Shown piece after piece: positions 1 to 6,023 of a stretch of 6,601 nucleotides of DNA. How positions within the stretch are numbered: position 1 is the first letter of the stretch; each line of letters starts with the position of its first letter. The notes beneath the pieces were generated by a model. That model saw nothing but the letters and a program-made list of their open reading frames with translations. It did no database searches and was not told the origin of the DNA. Origin of the DNA: Chloroflexota bacterium (GTDB taxonomy: Bacteria; Chloroflexota; Anaerolineae; UBA1429); NCBI GenBank assembly GCA_012513595.1, contig JAAZBY010000536.1:1-6601 (forward strand). The letters run 5' to 3'. The translations under genes and the position numbers were made by a program.

Positions 1-1222
1 CGAAGCGAAAGTCGCGCTCATTGATCAGCTTGCGCAGGCGCTCGTTCTTGGCCGTCATGTTCATAAAGACCCCGTCGCACTTGGAGCGGTCCAGGATCAG
101 GGTCGCATAGTCACCCTTGGCCTCGTTCTCCTTGTAGACGGTATAGTTGGCGAACTCGCCGATGTGCCGCGCCTGGCAGTCGATCTCGCCGTTCACCGCC
201 CACATGATGGCCACGTCCAGGCTGGAAAAGACGCGGAAGGTGACGTTGTCGATGTAGGGCAGTTGGTTGCCGGCCTCGTCCACCTCCCAGAAGTACGGGT
301 TGCGCTCGGCCACCACGTACTCGTCGGTCCAGGGGTTCATCGGCAGCCAGGGGTAGTAGTTGGGCCGCTCGATGTTCAGCTGGAAGGTGTTCTTGTCCCC
401 GTAGAGCTGCGTCCAGTTGTCCCGCCCGGCATCCTTGACCGTCTTGTCCAGCGTGGCCTTGTCCTGGTAGGTCGCATGGAACTGCTGGAAGTAGTGCTTG
501 GGGTGCGCGGGAATGTCCAGCACCAGCGAGTACACAAAGAGCGGCTTGGGCTGCTGGAAGGTGTACACGAGGGTAAAGTCGTCAGGCGCCGCAAGGGTCG
601 GCAGGACGCGCTTGCCCTCGATGGTGTTGGCAAAGCCCTGCGGCTTGGAGGGGTTCAGTTCGTCGTTGGCCAAAAAGTCCTCGAGGTAGAACTGAAAATC
701 GGTGGCCGTCATCGGTTGCCCGTCCGACCACTTCATCCCCTTGCGCAGGTGGAAGGTGAAGGTCTTGCCGTCCGGCGTCAGCTCCCACGACTCGGCACCC
801 ATCGACTCGAGGGTCATCTCCGAGTTGATGTTCAGCAGGCCGCGCAGGTTCAGGTGGCTGATGGTGCCACCGTCCGCCTGGCCTGAGAACGATTTACGCA
901 TGCTGCCGCCATAGTTGCCGACGCCATCCAGCCCAACCGCGACGTAGGGGTTGTCGGGCAGGCGCTCCTCCGCCGGCGGGAGCTCCCCCTTGGCCACGCG
1001 CTCGGCGAGCATGGGGGCCTCACCGAACTTGGGCGCGGCGGCCGGGGCAGCCGGGGCAGGGGGGACGGCCGCCGGTTGCGCCGTGGGGGCCACGGCTGGG
1101 CCGGCGGGCACCGCGGCCGGGCTGGGGGCCGCCGGTGTAGCCTCTACGCAGGCGGCCGCCAGGGTGGCGGCACCGGCCAACGCAGAGACGCGCAGAAAAT
1201 CACGACGCGAAATCCTTTCCAT
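1..1222 (-). CDS. ABC transporter solute-binding lipoprotein, family 5 (peptide/nickel/sugar type), 3' end cut by window edge
   Basis: This is the extracytoplasmic substrate-capturing lipoprotein of an oligopeptide/dipeptide-type ABC importer (SBP_bac_5 family). It would sit anchored outside the cytoplasmic membrane and deliver ligand to a permease pair not seen here. The visible 407 residues start with a twin-arginine signal (SRRDFLR, residues 5-11), a short hydrophobic stretch and a lipobox-like LAAAC with the anchoring Cys at 25. An Ala/Pro-rich linker follows to about residue 65, then family-5 hallmarks: ESWELTPDGKTFTFHLRKG and WSDG (W165-G168). Further on is NPYFWEVDEAGNQLPYIDNV. The family is usually 500-650 residues, so roughly the last third lies left of the window. 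ATG 1222 has GGGAGG 6 nt upstream. An in-frame ATG at 1246 has its AAGGA only 1 nt away and is less likely. The ligand cannot be told from sequence; such Tat-exported proteins in this group are often annotated as peptide or oligosaccharide binders. The family call is firm. Confidence 0.95.
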   Translation of the reverse strand, partial: MERISRRDFLRVSALAGAATLAAACVEATPAAPSPAAVPAGPAVAPTAQPAAVPPAPAAPAAAPKFGEAPMLAERVAKGELPPAEERLPDNPYVAVGLDGVGNYGGSMRKSFSGQADGGTISHLNLRGLLNINSEMTLESMGAESWELTPDGKTFTFHLRKGMKWSDGQPMTATDFQFYLEDFLANDELNPSKPQGFANTIEGKRVLPTLAAPDDFTLVYTFQQPKPLFVYSLVLDIPAHPKHYFQQFHATYQDKATLDKTVKDAGRDNWTQLYGDKNTFQLNIERPNYYPWLPMNPWTDEYVVAERNPYFWEVDEAGNQLPYIDNVTFRVFSSLDVAIMWAVNGEIDCQARHIGEFANYTVYKENEAKGDYATLILDRSKCDGVFMNMTAKNERLRKLINERDFRF

Positions 1223-1316
1223 TGCGGTCCTCCCTTGGGTCGTCATATCCTTCAGAAACTGCGCGAAGGGACTATCATTCGACGACGTAAGGCGACCGGT
1301 AGATGGGTGGGGGGTT

Positions 1317-1333
1317 CACCTCCTTTCGAGGCG
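1317..1333 (-). promoter_or_regulatory. Orphan Shine-Dalgarno sequence inside a small leader hairpin
   Basis: On the minus strand the leader contains AAAGGAGGTG (1317-1326), a full-length complement of the 16S rRNA 3' tail and better than any gene's own ribosome-binding site in this window. No ATG, GTG or TTG lies at a usable distance downstream of it, and the true start is about 95 nt further on. The core can pair with sequence just upstream as CGCCTC-GAAAG-GAGGTG (one G-U pair), so it may be sequestered. Possible roles are a ribosome standby or pausing site, or a leader-peptide remnant. No known riboswitch class was recognised. Confidence 0.4.
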
Positions 1334-1352
1334 GGGAGCCGCCGGGCGGCGA

Positions 1353-1429
1353 CGTACTGACGCGAGGGCAAACCCGGGGCCCTGTGTCGCGCATCCGCTG
1401 GGACGGCCGCGCAGGCACCCCGTACTGAC
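1353..1429. repeat. Pair of 9-bp direct repeats in the promoter/leader of the binding-protein gene
   Basis: CGTACTGAC occurs at 1353-1361 and again at 1421-1429, 68 bp apart in the same orientation. The second copy spans the predicted start point, immediately downstream of the -10 element of the leftward promoter. This is a suitable place for a repressor site, but the repeats are short and no regulator gene is in view, so an operator role is only a guess. Confidence 0.3.
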
Positions 1430-1458
1430 AACATAACACCGCCGCCGCCGCGCGTCAA
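1430..1458 (-). promoter_or_regulatory. Sigma70-type promoter for the solute-binding protein gene
   Basis: Read on the minus strand, TTGACG (1453-1458) and TATGTT (1430-1435) are separated by exactly 17 bp. A TG dinucleotide one base before the -10 (1437-1438) makes it an extended -10. Transcription would start near 1423, giving a leader of about 200 nt before the start codon at 1222. The match is by eye, but two good hexamers at ideal spacing are unlikely by chance in DNA this GC-rich. Confidence 0.75.
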
Positions 1459-1499
1459 GGTTTTGGCGCCCCCGGGTGCTGCCCCTGCCGCCGCCGGCG

Positions 1500-1528
1500 T
1501 TGCAGGCCACGGCGCCCGCCCGTATACT
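1500..1528 (+). promoter_or_regulatory. Sigma70-type promoter for the Nudix gene
   Basis: TTGCAG (1500-1505) and TATACT (1523-1528) are separated by 17 bp. The start point would be near 1535, giving a short leader of about 23 nt that contains the ribosome-binding site AAGGAG 9 nt before the start codon. Its -35 lies 41 bp from the -35 of the leftward binding-protein promoter, so the two are back to back and could share a regulator. Confidence 0.72.
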
Positions 1529-1557
1529 GCCGCCACCCCTCCAAGGAGATCTGCCCC

Positions 1558-2067
1558 ATGATGGAGACAGCCACGACCGGCCTCAAGAAGGTGGGCGTGC
1601 TCACCGTCCTGCGCCACGGCGCGGCCCTGCTCCTGCTGCGCCGCTCCAAGAAGGACGAGCTGCAGGGCAAGTACGTGCCCATCGGCGGGCACGTGGACCC
1701 CTTTGAAGCCCCACGCGAGGCGGCCATCCGCGAGGTGCGTGAGGAGACGGGCCTCGTCGTGGGGGAGGTGACCTTCCGCGGCGTCCTGGTCGAGACTTCG
1801 CCCACCCGCTACAACTGGGTGACCTTTATCTACTCCGCCGAGGTGCCCCGCATCGCGCCGCCCCCCTGCCCCGAGGGGACGCTCGAGTGGGTGGAGGCCG
1901 CCGCCCTCCCCGGCCTGCCCACCCCCGAGACCGATGCCCACATCTACGCCCTGCTGGCCGCCGGGCAGCCCTTCGTCCTCGACGCCGCCTATGACGCCGA
2001 CGTGCGCATGCAGATGCTCACTGAGGAGATCAGTGGCGCCGTCCTCGTCGACGCGCGCCCCCGCTGA
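1558..2067 (+). CDS. Nudix (MutT-type) hydrolase
   Basis: This is a cytoplasmic Mg2+-dependent pyrophosphohydrolase that cleaves a nucleoside diphosphate linked to another moiety; the exact substrate is not readable. The 169-residue protein has a complete Nudix box at residues 44-66. It opens with G44, then HVDPF, E50 and seven residues, and closes with REVREETGL. All the metal-binding glutamates are present. A preceding beta strand (LTVLRHGAALLLLRR) and KYVPIGGHV fit the fold. The C-terminal 50 residues look alpha-helical. The size is close to MutT/8-oxo-dGTP diphosphatase and generic Nudix proteins; a house-cleaning or nucleotide-sugar role is equally possible. The start ATG at 1558 follows AAGGAG; the adjacent ATG at 1561 cannot be excluded. 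It has its own promoter and is separated by 120 bp from the next gene, which also has a promoter. Confidence 0.95.
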   Translation: MMETATTGLKKVGVLTVLRHGAALLLLRRSKKDELQGKYVPIGGHVDPFEAPREAAIREVREETGLVVGEVTFRGVLVETSPTRYNWVTFIYSAEVPRIAPPPCPEGTLEWVEAAALPGLPTPETDAHIYALLAAGQPFVLDAAYDADVRMQMLTEEISGAVLVDARPR

Positions 2068-2097
2068 ACCTGGCGCCCGCCCCGGGCCGCCCTCTCG

Positions 2098-2126
2098 TTG
2101 ACCGGGCCCCTCCCCCGGGCTACAAT
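2098..2126 (+). promoter_or_regulatory. Sigma70-type promoter for the radical SAM-CHAD unit
   Basis: TTGACC (2098-2103) and TACAAT (2121-2126) have a 17-bp spacer. The start point would be near 2133, leaving a leader of about 55 nt before ATG 2188. The spacer is almost all G and C, with a 5-bp inverted repeat (CCGGG 2102-2106, CCCGG 2114-2118) that could be an operator or simply composition. This promoter makes an ATG/TTG start further upstream for the radical SAM gene unlikely. Confidence 0.78.
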
Positions 2127-2152
2127 GGCGGTGTGGTCCCCGCACCCAGCGC

Positions 2153-2170
2153 GCCGCGCAGCCGCGCGGC
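2153..2170 (+). promoter_or_regulatory. GC hairpin in the radical SAM gene leader, just before the ribosome-binding site
   Basis: GCCGCGC (2153-2159) and GCGCGGC (2164-2170) form a perfect 7-bp all-GC stem with loop AGCC. It ends 3 nt before AAGGA (2174-2178), the ribosome-binding site of the gene starting at 2188. In that position it could protect the transcript or keep the site single-stranded. In GC-rich DNA such stems also arise by chance. Confidence 0.35.
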
Positions 2171-2187
2171 AGCAAGGATGGCGCCCC

Positions 2188-3654
2188 ATGGACCTGCCCC
2201 ACTACCCGCCCGCGCACCGCGAAAGGCTCCTGGCCCTCCTGGCCACGCCTCCGTGGCAGGAGGTGTTGACCTCCGGCCTGCTGGAGGAGGTCCGCCGCGC
2301 GAACCTGGCCCCCGGCAAGCCTCGCGCTTTCATTGACGCCGTGGTCGCCCCCCTGTTGGCCGCCAACCGGCCGCAGGCCGCCGACTTGGTGGCTGCCGGC
2401 TGCCGAGACGGGGCCGTTCTTCTCGACGTGCTGGCCCGCTGGCCCGCGGACCTCGGCACAGGCCGTGAGGGCGGCCGGCCCCCGCTGGCCTTCCTGGGGC
2501 TCAACCTCACGGCGGCCTGCAACCTGGCGCCCCGCTGCGTGTACTGCAACCAACCCTGGGTGCGGTCGCGCGTCGACCTGGCCGGCTGGAAGGCCATCGT
2601 CGCCGAGGCCACCGTCCCCGGCGCCGGCGTCGGGCCCTACATCTACCTCACCGGCGGGGAGCCGCTGACCCTCGGGGAGGCGCTGTGGGGGGATGATGGC
2701 CTGGTCGCCTACGCCACGGCCCGCGGCGCGGGGGTGAACGTCAACACCAACGCCACCCTGATCACCCCGCGGGTGGCGCTGGCCCTGGTCAAGGCGGGCC
2801 TCCTGCGCCTGCACATCTCGCTCGACACGGTCGACCCCGCCCTGCACGATGCCCTGCGCGGCCGCCCCGGCCTGAGCGCCGTGCTCGAGGGGATCATGAA
2901 CGTGCAGCTGGCCCGCGAGTTGGTCGGGGTCGACTATCCCGGCATACACACCAACTGCGTCCTCACCGTGCGCAGCCTGGAGGCCTTCCCGGCCCTCTTT
3001 GCCTTCCTGCTCGGCTTCCGACGGCGCACGGCCGACCCGCAGCACCCCCTCTTCAACGACCTCTTCCCCCACGTCATCCCGGTGGGCGGCAGTTCCAATG
3101 ACGCGCTGCGCCCAACGGCCGAGGGCTTCCGTCACTTCTATGAGGAGGTCTGGCCGCAGGTGGCCCGCCGCTGGGACGAGGAACAGGCCGCCATGGGCAT
3201 TCCGCAGGGCAAGCGCCGCACCCTGTTCGGCTACTTTTCCAACCCCTACCTGCGGGTGGCGCACCGCGGCGGGCTGGAGGCCTACGCCCGTTCCGCGGCG
3301 GAGGGGCGCTACGGCACGCTGGCGCTGGCCCGCCACTGTTACGTGGCCCCCACCCAGGCCGCCTTTACGCCCGACGGCGCCCAGTACCGCTGCGGGGCCC
3401 ACGCCATCCGCCACGCGCTGCCCCTCGAGGACGGTGCCTCGGCCGGCCTGTACGAGCGGATCGCGGCCGGCCTCCCCGGGCTGGCGGCACTGCCCACCCC
3501 CGAGCACTGCGACGGCTGCGCCCTGGCCACCCTGTACATCAACCAGGAGGCGGAGAAGCGCCTGCGCGCCGAGGTGCAGGCCCTCCTCCATGGGGAAGAG
3601 AGCCCCGCCCAGCCCGCCGCCGCCACGGTGCCCGAGGCGCTCGACGAGATCTAG
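2188..3654 (+). CDS. Radical SAM enzyme with CX5CX2C cluster motif and SPASM/twitch-like four-Cys C-terminus
   Basis: This 488-residue cytoplasmic protein belongs to the radical SAM superfamily, whose members cleave S-adenosylmethionine at a [4Fe-4S] cluster to start radical chemistry. Residues 1-100 are a helical extension. The cluster motif is CNLAPRCVYC (C111, C117, C120), spaced CX5CX2C instead of the usual CX3CX2C. The SAM-binding GGEP (156-159), NVNTNATLI and LHISLDTVD strands follow, as in the TIM-barrel core. Near the C-terminus, C384-X12-G-X4-C402 matches the first half of a SPASM domain and C441-X2-C444 follows, but the later SPASM cysteines are absent. One auxiliary cluster is the simplest reading. 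The start ATG at 2188 has AAGGA 9 nt upstream and lies downstream of the promoter. The next gene begins 17 nt after the stop, so they are probably co-transcribed. SPASM relatives modify peptides or proteins, but no precursor peptide is visible. Substrate unknown. Confidence 0.93.
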   Translation: MDLPHYPPAHRERLLALLATPPWQEVLTSGLLEEVRRANLAPGKPRAFIDAVVAPLLAANRPQAADLVAAGCRDGAVLLDVLARWPADLGTGREGGRPPLAFLGLNLTAACNLAPRCVYCNQPWVRSRVDLAGWKAIVAEATVPGAGVGPYIYLTGGEPLTLGEALWGDDGLVAYATARGAGVNVNTNATLITPRVALALVKAGLLRLHISLDTVDPALHDALRGRPGLSAVLEGIMNVQLARELVGVDYPGIHTNCVLTVRSLEAFPALFAFLLGFRRRTADPQHPLFNDLFPHVIPVGGSSNDALRPTAEGFRHFYEEVWPQVARRWDEEQAAMGIPQGKRRTLFGYFSNPYLRVAHRGGLEAYARSAAEGRYGTLALARHCYVAPTQAAFTPDGAQYRCGAHAIRHALPLEDGASAGLYERIAAGLPGLAALPTPEHCDGCALATLYINQEAEKRLRAEVQALLHGEESPAQPAAATVPEALDEI

Positions 3655-3671
3655 CCCGCCAGGGAGGAACG

Positions 3672-4586
3672 GTGCCCTACCGCATCCGCAACGGCGAACC
3701 GCCGGCCGAGGCGCTCCCGCGCATCGCCGCGGAGCAGCTGGACCGCGCCCTGGCCGAGCTGGCCGACCCGGCCCTCTCATCCTACGAGCGGGCGCGGCAG
3801 GCCCGCCGCCGCGCCAAGCGCCTGCGCGCCCTCCTGGCCCTCTACCGGGATCCCCTCGGCGCCACCTACCGGCGGGAGGACCGCTGGTACCGCGCGCGGT
3901 CCCGCCTGCTGGCCCCCTACCGGGACGCCGACGTCGCCGTGGAGGCGCTCGACGGCCTGCTGACCCTGGCCCCCGACCTTGCCGAGGCGCCGGCCCTGGG
4001 CGCCCTGCGCGGAGAGTTGGTCCTGCGGCGCGACGTGCTGGCCCACGAGGGCGGCCTGGCCGCCCACCTGGCGGAACTCGCTCAGGACCTCGGCGCGGCG
4101 CGGCGTCGCGCTGGCGGTTGGTCCGTCCCCGCCGGCGCCGATTGGGAGGCGCTGGCCGGCGGGCTGCGGATGACCTACGCGCGCGGGCGCCGGGCCATGC
4201 GGCGCGCCCTGGCCGATGACTCGGCCCTCCTGCGCCATGCCTGGCGGCGCCGCGCCAAGGATCACTGGCTACAGGCCCGCCTGCTGGCCAGCATCTGGCC
4301 GGCGGCGCTGCAGCCTTACGGGGTACTCGTCCGAGAGCTGGTCGACCTGCTTGGGGAGGAGCACAACCTGCTGGTCCTGTGGGAGGCCGTCAAGCGAGGG
4401 CGCGCCGTTTCGGCCTCCGCAGCCGGCGGGGCGGAGAGCCTGCTCGGGCCGCTGATCCTGCGGCAGCAGGTCGCCCTCCTCGCGCGGGCCTGGCCCCTGG
4501 GGCGGCGCCTCTATGCCGAGCGGCCCGCGGCGCTGGTGCAGCGCTGGGGCGCCTGGTGGGCCCTCTGGCGGCAGGCGGAGGGCTAG
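3672..4586 (+). CDS. CHAD-domain protein (conserved histidine alpha-helical domain)
   Basis: This 304-residue, very Arg- and Ala-rich, all-helical cytoplasmic protein matches the CHAD family, whose members bind polyphosphate and can localise to polyphosphate granules. The first repeat is ARQARRRAKRLRALLALYR (residues 41-59), followed by YRREDRWYRARSRLL and RDADV. The second repeat is RHAWRRRAKDHWLQARLL, with H189, K196 and H198, and then LGEEHNLLVL with H231. These fit the family's HxxRxRxKxHW and LGxxHDLxVL patterns as I remember them. The usual first-repeat histidine appears replaced by Arg42, and the usual Asp of the HDL motif is Asn232. No CYTH domain is fused, unlike many CHAD proteins. 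The start is GTG at 3672 with GGGAGG 4 nt upstream, 17 nt after the radical SAM stop, so it is the second gene of that unit. Its stop TAG overlaps the stop of the convergent transporter gene. Family call is good; the biological role in this pair is unknown. Confidence 0.88.
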   Translation: MPYRIRNGEPPAEALPRIAAEQLDRALAELADPALSSYERARQARRRAKRLRALLALYRDPLGATYRREDRWYRARSRLLAPYRDADVAVEALDGLLTLAPDLAEAPALGALRGELVLRRDVLAHEGGLAAHLAELAQDLGAARRRAGGWSVPAGADWEALAGGLRMTYARGRRAMRRALADDSALLRHAWRRRAKDHWLQARLLASIWPAALQPYGVLVRELVDLLGEEHNLLVLWEAVKRGRAVSASAAGGAESLLGPLILRQQVALLARAWPLGRRLYAERPAALVQRWGAWWALWRQAEG

Positions 4587-5968
4587 GCAGCGGGACCCTG
4601 GCGCCAGGGCCAGGGCTGTGGCTGCTTCAGCGGGAAGAGGTAGAAAGTCAGCGCGCCCAGGGCCCGCAGCGTGCCGCCCAACAGCAGCGTGTTGGCGATG
4701 CCGATGCGGTCCGCGATGGCCACGCCGATCAGCGGCGCCACAAAGGCCCCGGCGTTCATGATCATGCTGTAGACAGCCGTCGCCGAGTACTTGCGCCCCG
4801 GCGGCAACAGATCCAGAAAGATCATGCCGTGGCTCAGGTTCACCCCCGGGGCGATGGCGTTGACGGCCAGGTCCAGGATCAGGATCACCGTCAGGTTGGG
4901 GATCAGGGCTACCAGGAAGGGGTGCGCGCAGACGGGCAGCGCCGCCAGGAGCAGCGCGCGGGCGTCCCCCAGCCGGCGCACGACCTTGCGCCACAGCCAG
5001 TACCCGAGGATCACGCCGATGTGCGCCAGGGTGCCCAGGGTCCCGACCCAGCCGTCGCTGGCGCCCAGCTCGCGCACGAAAAAGATGATAAAGAGCGGGC
5101 CGATCATCCAGGCGCCCAGGTTGAAGAGCAGCGTGTTCACCACGATGCGCCGAAAGCCCGGCTCCTCGGCCAGGAGCCCGCGCAGGTCCGCCCACCAGGA
5201 CCCCCTGGCGGCCGGCGCGGGCTTGGGTGCGGGCTCGGCCTCCTCCGCGGCGACCCCCGCGGCCTCCGCGGCGACCCCCGCGGCCTCCGCGGCGACCCCT
5301 TCCGGCGCCGCGGGCGCCTCCGGCCGGATGCGCGCCACGAGATAGGTGGAGGCCAGCCCCCCGAGCACGCCGGCCACATAGAGCCATTGGTAGTTCCCCG
5401 GGAAGGTCACCGCGTCCAGCCAGCGCCCGGCCAGGAAGATCAGCGGCGCGATGGCCCCGCTTGACAGGATGCTCCGCCAAGCCAGGACGTTGCCGCGCTG
5501 CCGCGGCGGCACCACGTCCGACAGGAGCGGGCTCCAGGCCGTGGAAAAGAACACCGCCGGCACCTGCATCGAGACGAGCACCGCCACCGTCGCCTCCGCC
5601 ACGTAGCGGCCCATAAAGAAGGGCAGGATCGGCAGGAACATGTACCCCAGCCGCGCCAGAAACAGGCTGCGCACCACCCAGGGCATCTGGTTGGTCTGGC
5701 GCTCGAGGAAGCGGGCTGAGGGCAGGTAGGTAAAGACGGCCAGCAGCGCCGGGATCGAGGAGAGCAGCCCCACCAGGGCGTTGGACCCACCCAGCCGCAG
5801 CACATAGGTGCCGTTGAAGGAGGCGGCCGCCGACAGGAGGGAGGCAAAGACGATCTCGACGTACAGAAAGTGGATGTTCCGCTCGGTCGGCTGGCTCGGG
5901 GGGATCACCGCGCGCCGCACGGCGGCGCTGGCGCGCCCGGTCAGCCTCTTCACACGGCCTCGCCGCAT
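4583..5968 (-). CDS. Major facilitator superfamily (MFS) transporter
   Basis: This is a secondary transporter of the inner membrane with about 12 transmembrane helices and unknown substrate. From ATG 5968 it has 461 residues. A basic N-terminus (RRGRVKRLTGR) precedes helices between about residues 30 and 220. A cytoplasmic Ala/Glu/Pro-rich linker follows at about 215-260, and a second six-helix half runs to about 455. PPRQRGNVLAWRS before a helix resembles the loop in which many MFS proteins carry charged residues, and SNALVGLLSSIPALL is a typical helix-2 start. An ATG at 5992 would add 8 residues. I prefer 5968 because GAGGTG (5974-5979) lies 5 nt upstream, whereas 5992 directly abuts a hairpin and has no ribosome-binding site. 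The linker is built from a 21-bp tandem repeat. The gene ends in the shared CTAG with the CHAD gene. Exporter of drugs or metabolites is the common guess for such carriers, but nothing here decides it. Confidence 0.93.
   Translation of the reverse strand: MRRGRVKRLTGRASAAVRRAVIPPSQPTERNIHFLYVEIVFASLLSAAASFNGTYVLRLGGSNALVGLLSSIPALLAVFTYLPSARFLERQTNQMPWVVRSLFLARLGYMFLPILPFFMGRYVAEATVAVLVSMQVPAVFFSTAWSPLLSDVVPPRQRGNVLAWRSILSSGAIAPLIFLAGRWLDAVTFPGNYQWLYVAGVLGGLASTYLVARIRPEAPAAPEGVAAEAAGVAAEAAGVAAEEAEPAPKPAPAARGSWWADLRGLLAEEPGFRRIVVNTLLFNLGAWMIGPLFIIFFVRELGASDGWVGTLGTLAHIGVILGYWLWRKVVRRLGDARALLLAALPVCAHPFLVALIPNLTVILILDLAVNAIAPGVNLSHGMIFLDLLPPGRKYSATAVYSMIMNAGAFVAPLIGVAIADRIGIANTLLLGGTLRALGALTFYLFPLKQPQPWPWRQGPAA
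5242..5299. repeat. 21-bp in-frame tandem repeat (about 2.8 copies) in the transporter linker
   Basis: The unit CCTCCGCGGCGACCCCCGCGG occupies 5242-5262 and 5263-5283 exactly, with 16 bp of a third copy to 5299. On the minus strand it encodes the heptad GVAAEAA, repeated in the loop between the two halves of the MFS transporter. Because 21 bp is a multiple of three, gain or loss of copies keeps the frame. The exact identity between copies suggests recent slippage. Confidence 0.9.
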
Positions 5969-5993
5969 CGGGGCACCTCGCCCTGACAGCATC

Positions 5994-6012
5994 CGGCCCG
6001 TCGCTCGGGCCG
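5994..6012 (-). promoter_or_regulatory. GC hairpin in the transporter mRNA leader
   Basis: CGGCCCG (5994-6000) and CGGGCCG (6006-6012) form a perfect 7-bp stem with a 5-nt loop. It starts about 5 nt downstream of the predicted start point near 6017 and ends 1 nt from the ATG at 5992. It would block initiation at 5992 and favours the start at 5968. It could serve as a 5' stabilising stem or as an operator. Confidence 0.45.
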
Positions 6013-6023
6013 ATCAGCGGCGG

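Noticed and set aside
164..886. A 240-codon plus-strand frame opposite the solute-binding protein
   Set aside because: The minus-strand frame has a Tat signal, a lipobox and family-5 SBP motifs. The plus-strand product has none.
1014..1150. GC-rich quasi-repeats near the start of the solute-binding protein
   Set aside because: They encode the Ala/Pro linker after the lipid-anchor cysteine, and the copies are imperfect, so ordinary low-complexity coding explains them.
1311..1327. Plus-strand GGTTCACCTCCTTTC resembling the 3' end of 16S rRNA
   Set aside because: Only about 14 bases resemble the rRNA tail and no other rRNA sequence flanks it. It is the complement of a leader Shine-Dalgarno on the minus strand, not an rRNA fragment.
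2075..2087. GCCCG-CCC-CGGGC stem after the Nudix stop as a terminator
   Set aside because: The stem is only 5 bp with a 3-nt loop and no T-run follows; base composition explains it.
2098..2187. Upstream extension of the radical SAM protein by 30 residues from TTG 2098
   Set aside because: It would start inside the -35 element of the promoter and has no ribosome-binding site. ATG 2188 has AAGGA 9 nt upstream.
1252..3780. An 842-codon open frame on the minus strand across the Nudix and radical SAM genes
   Set aside because: It is antisense to two genes with clear family motifs. Its translation is low-complexity Gly/Ala/Arg/Gln with no domain, as expected for a shadow frame in GC-rich DNA.
2999..4219. 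A 406-codon plus-strand frame spanning the radical SAM-CHAD junction
   Set aside because: Its product is almost entirely Arg, Pro, Ala, Ser and Thr, the signature of a shifted frame over the two real genes.
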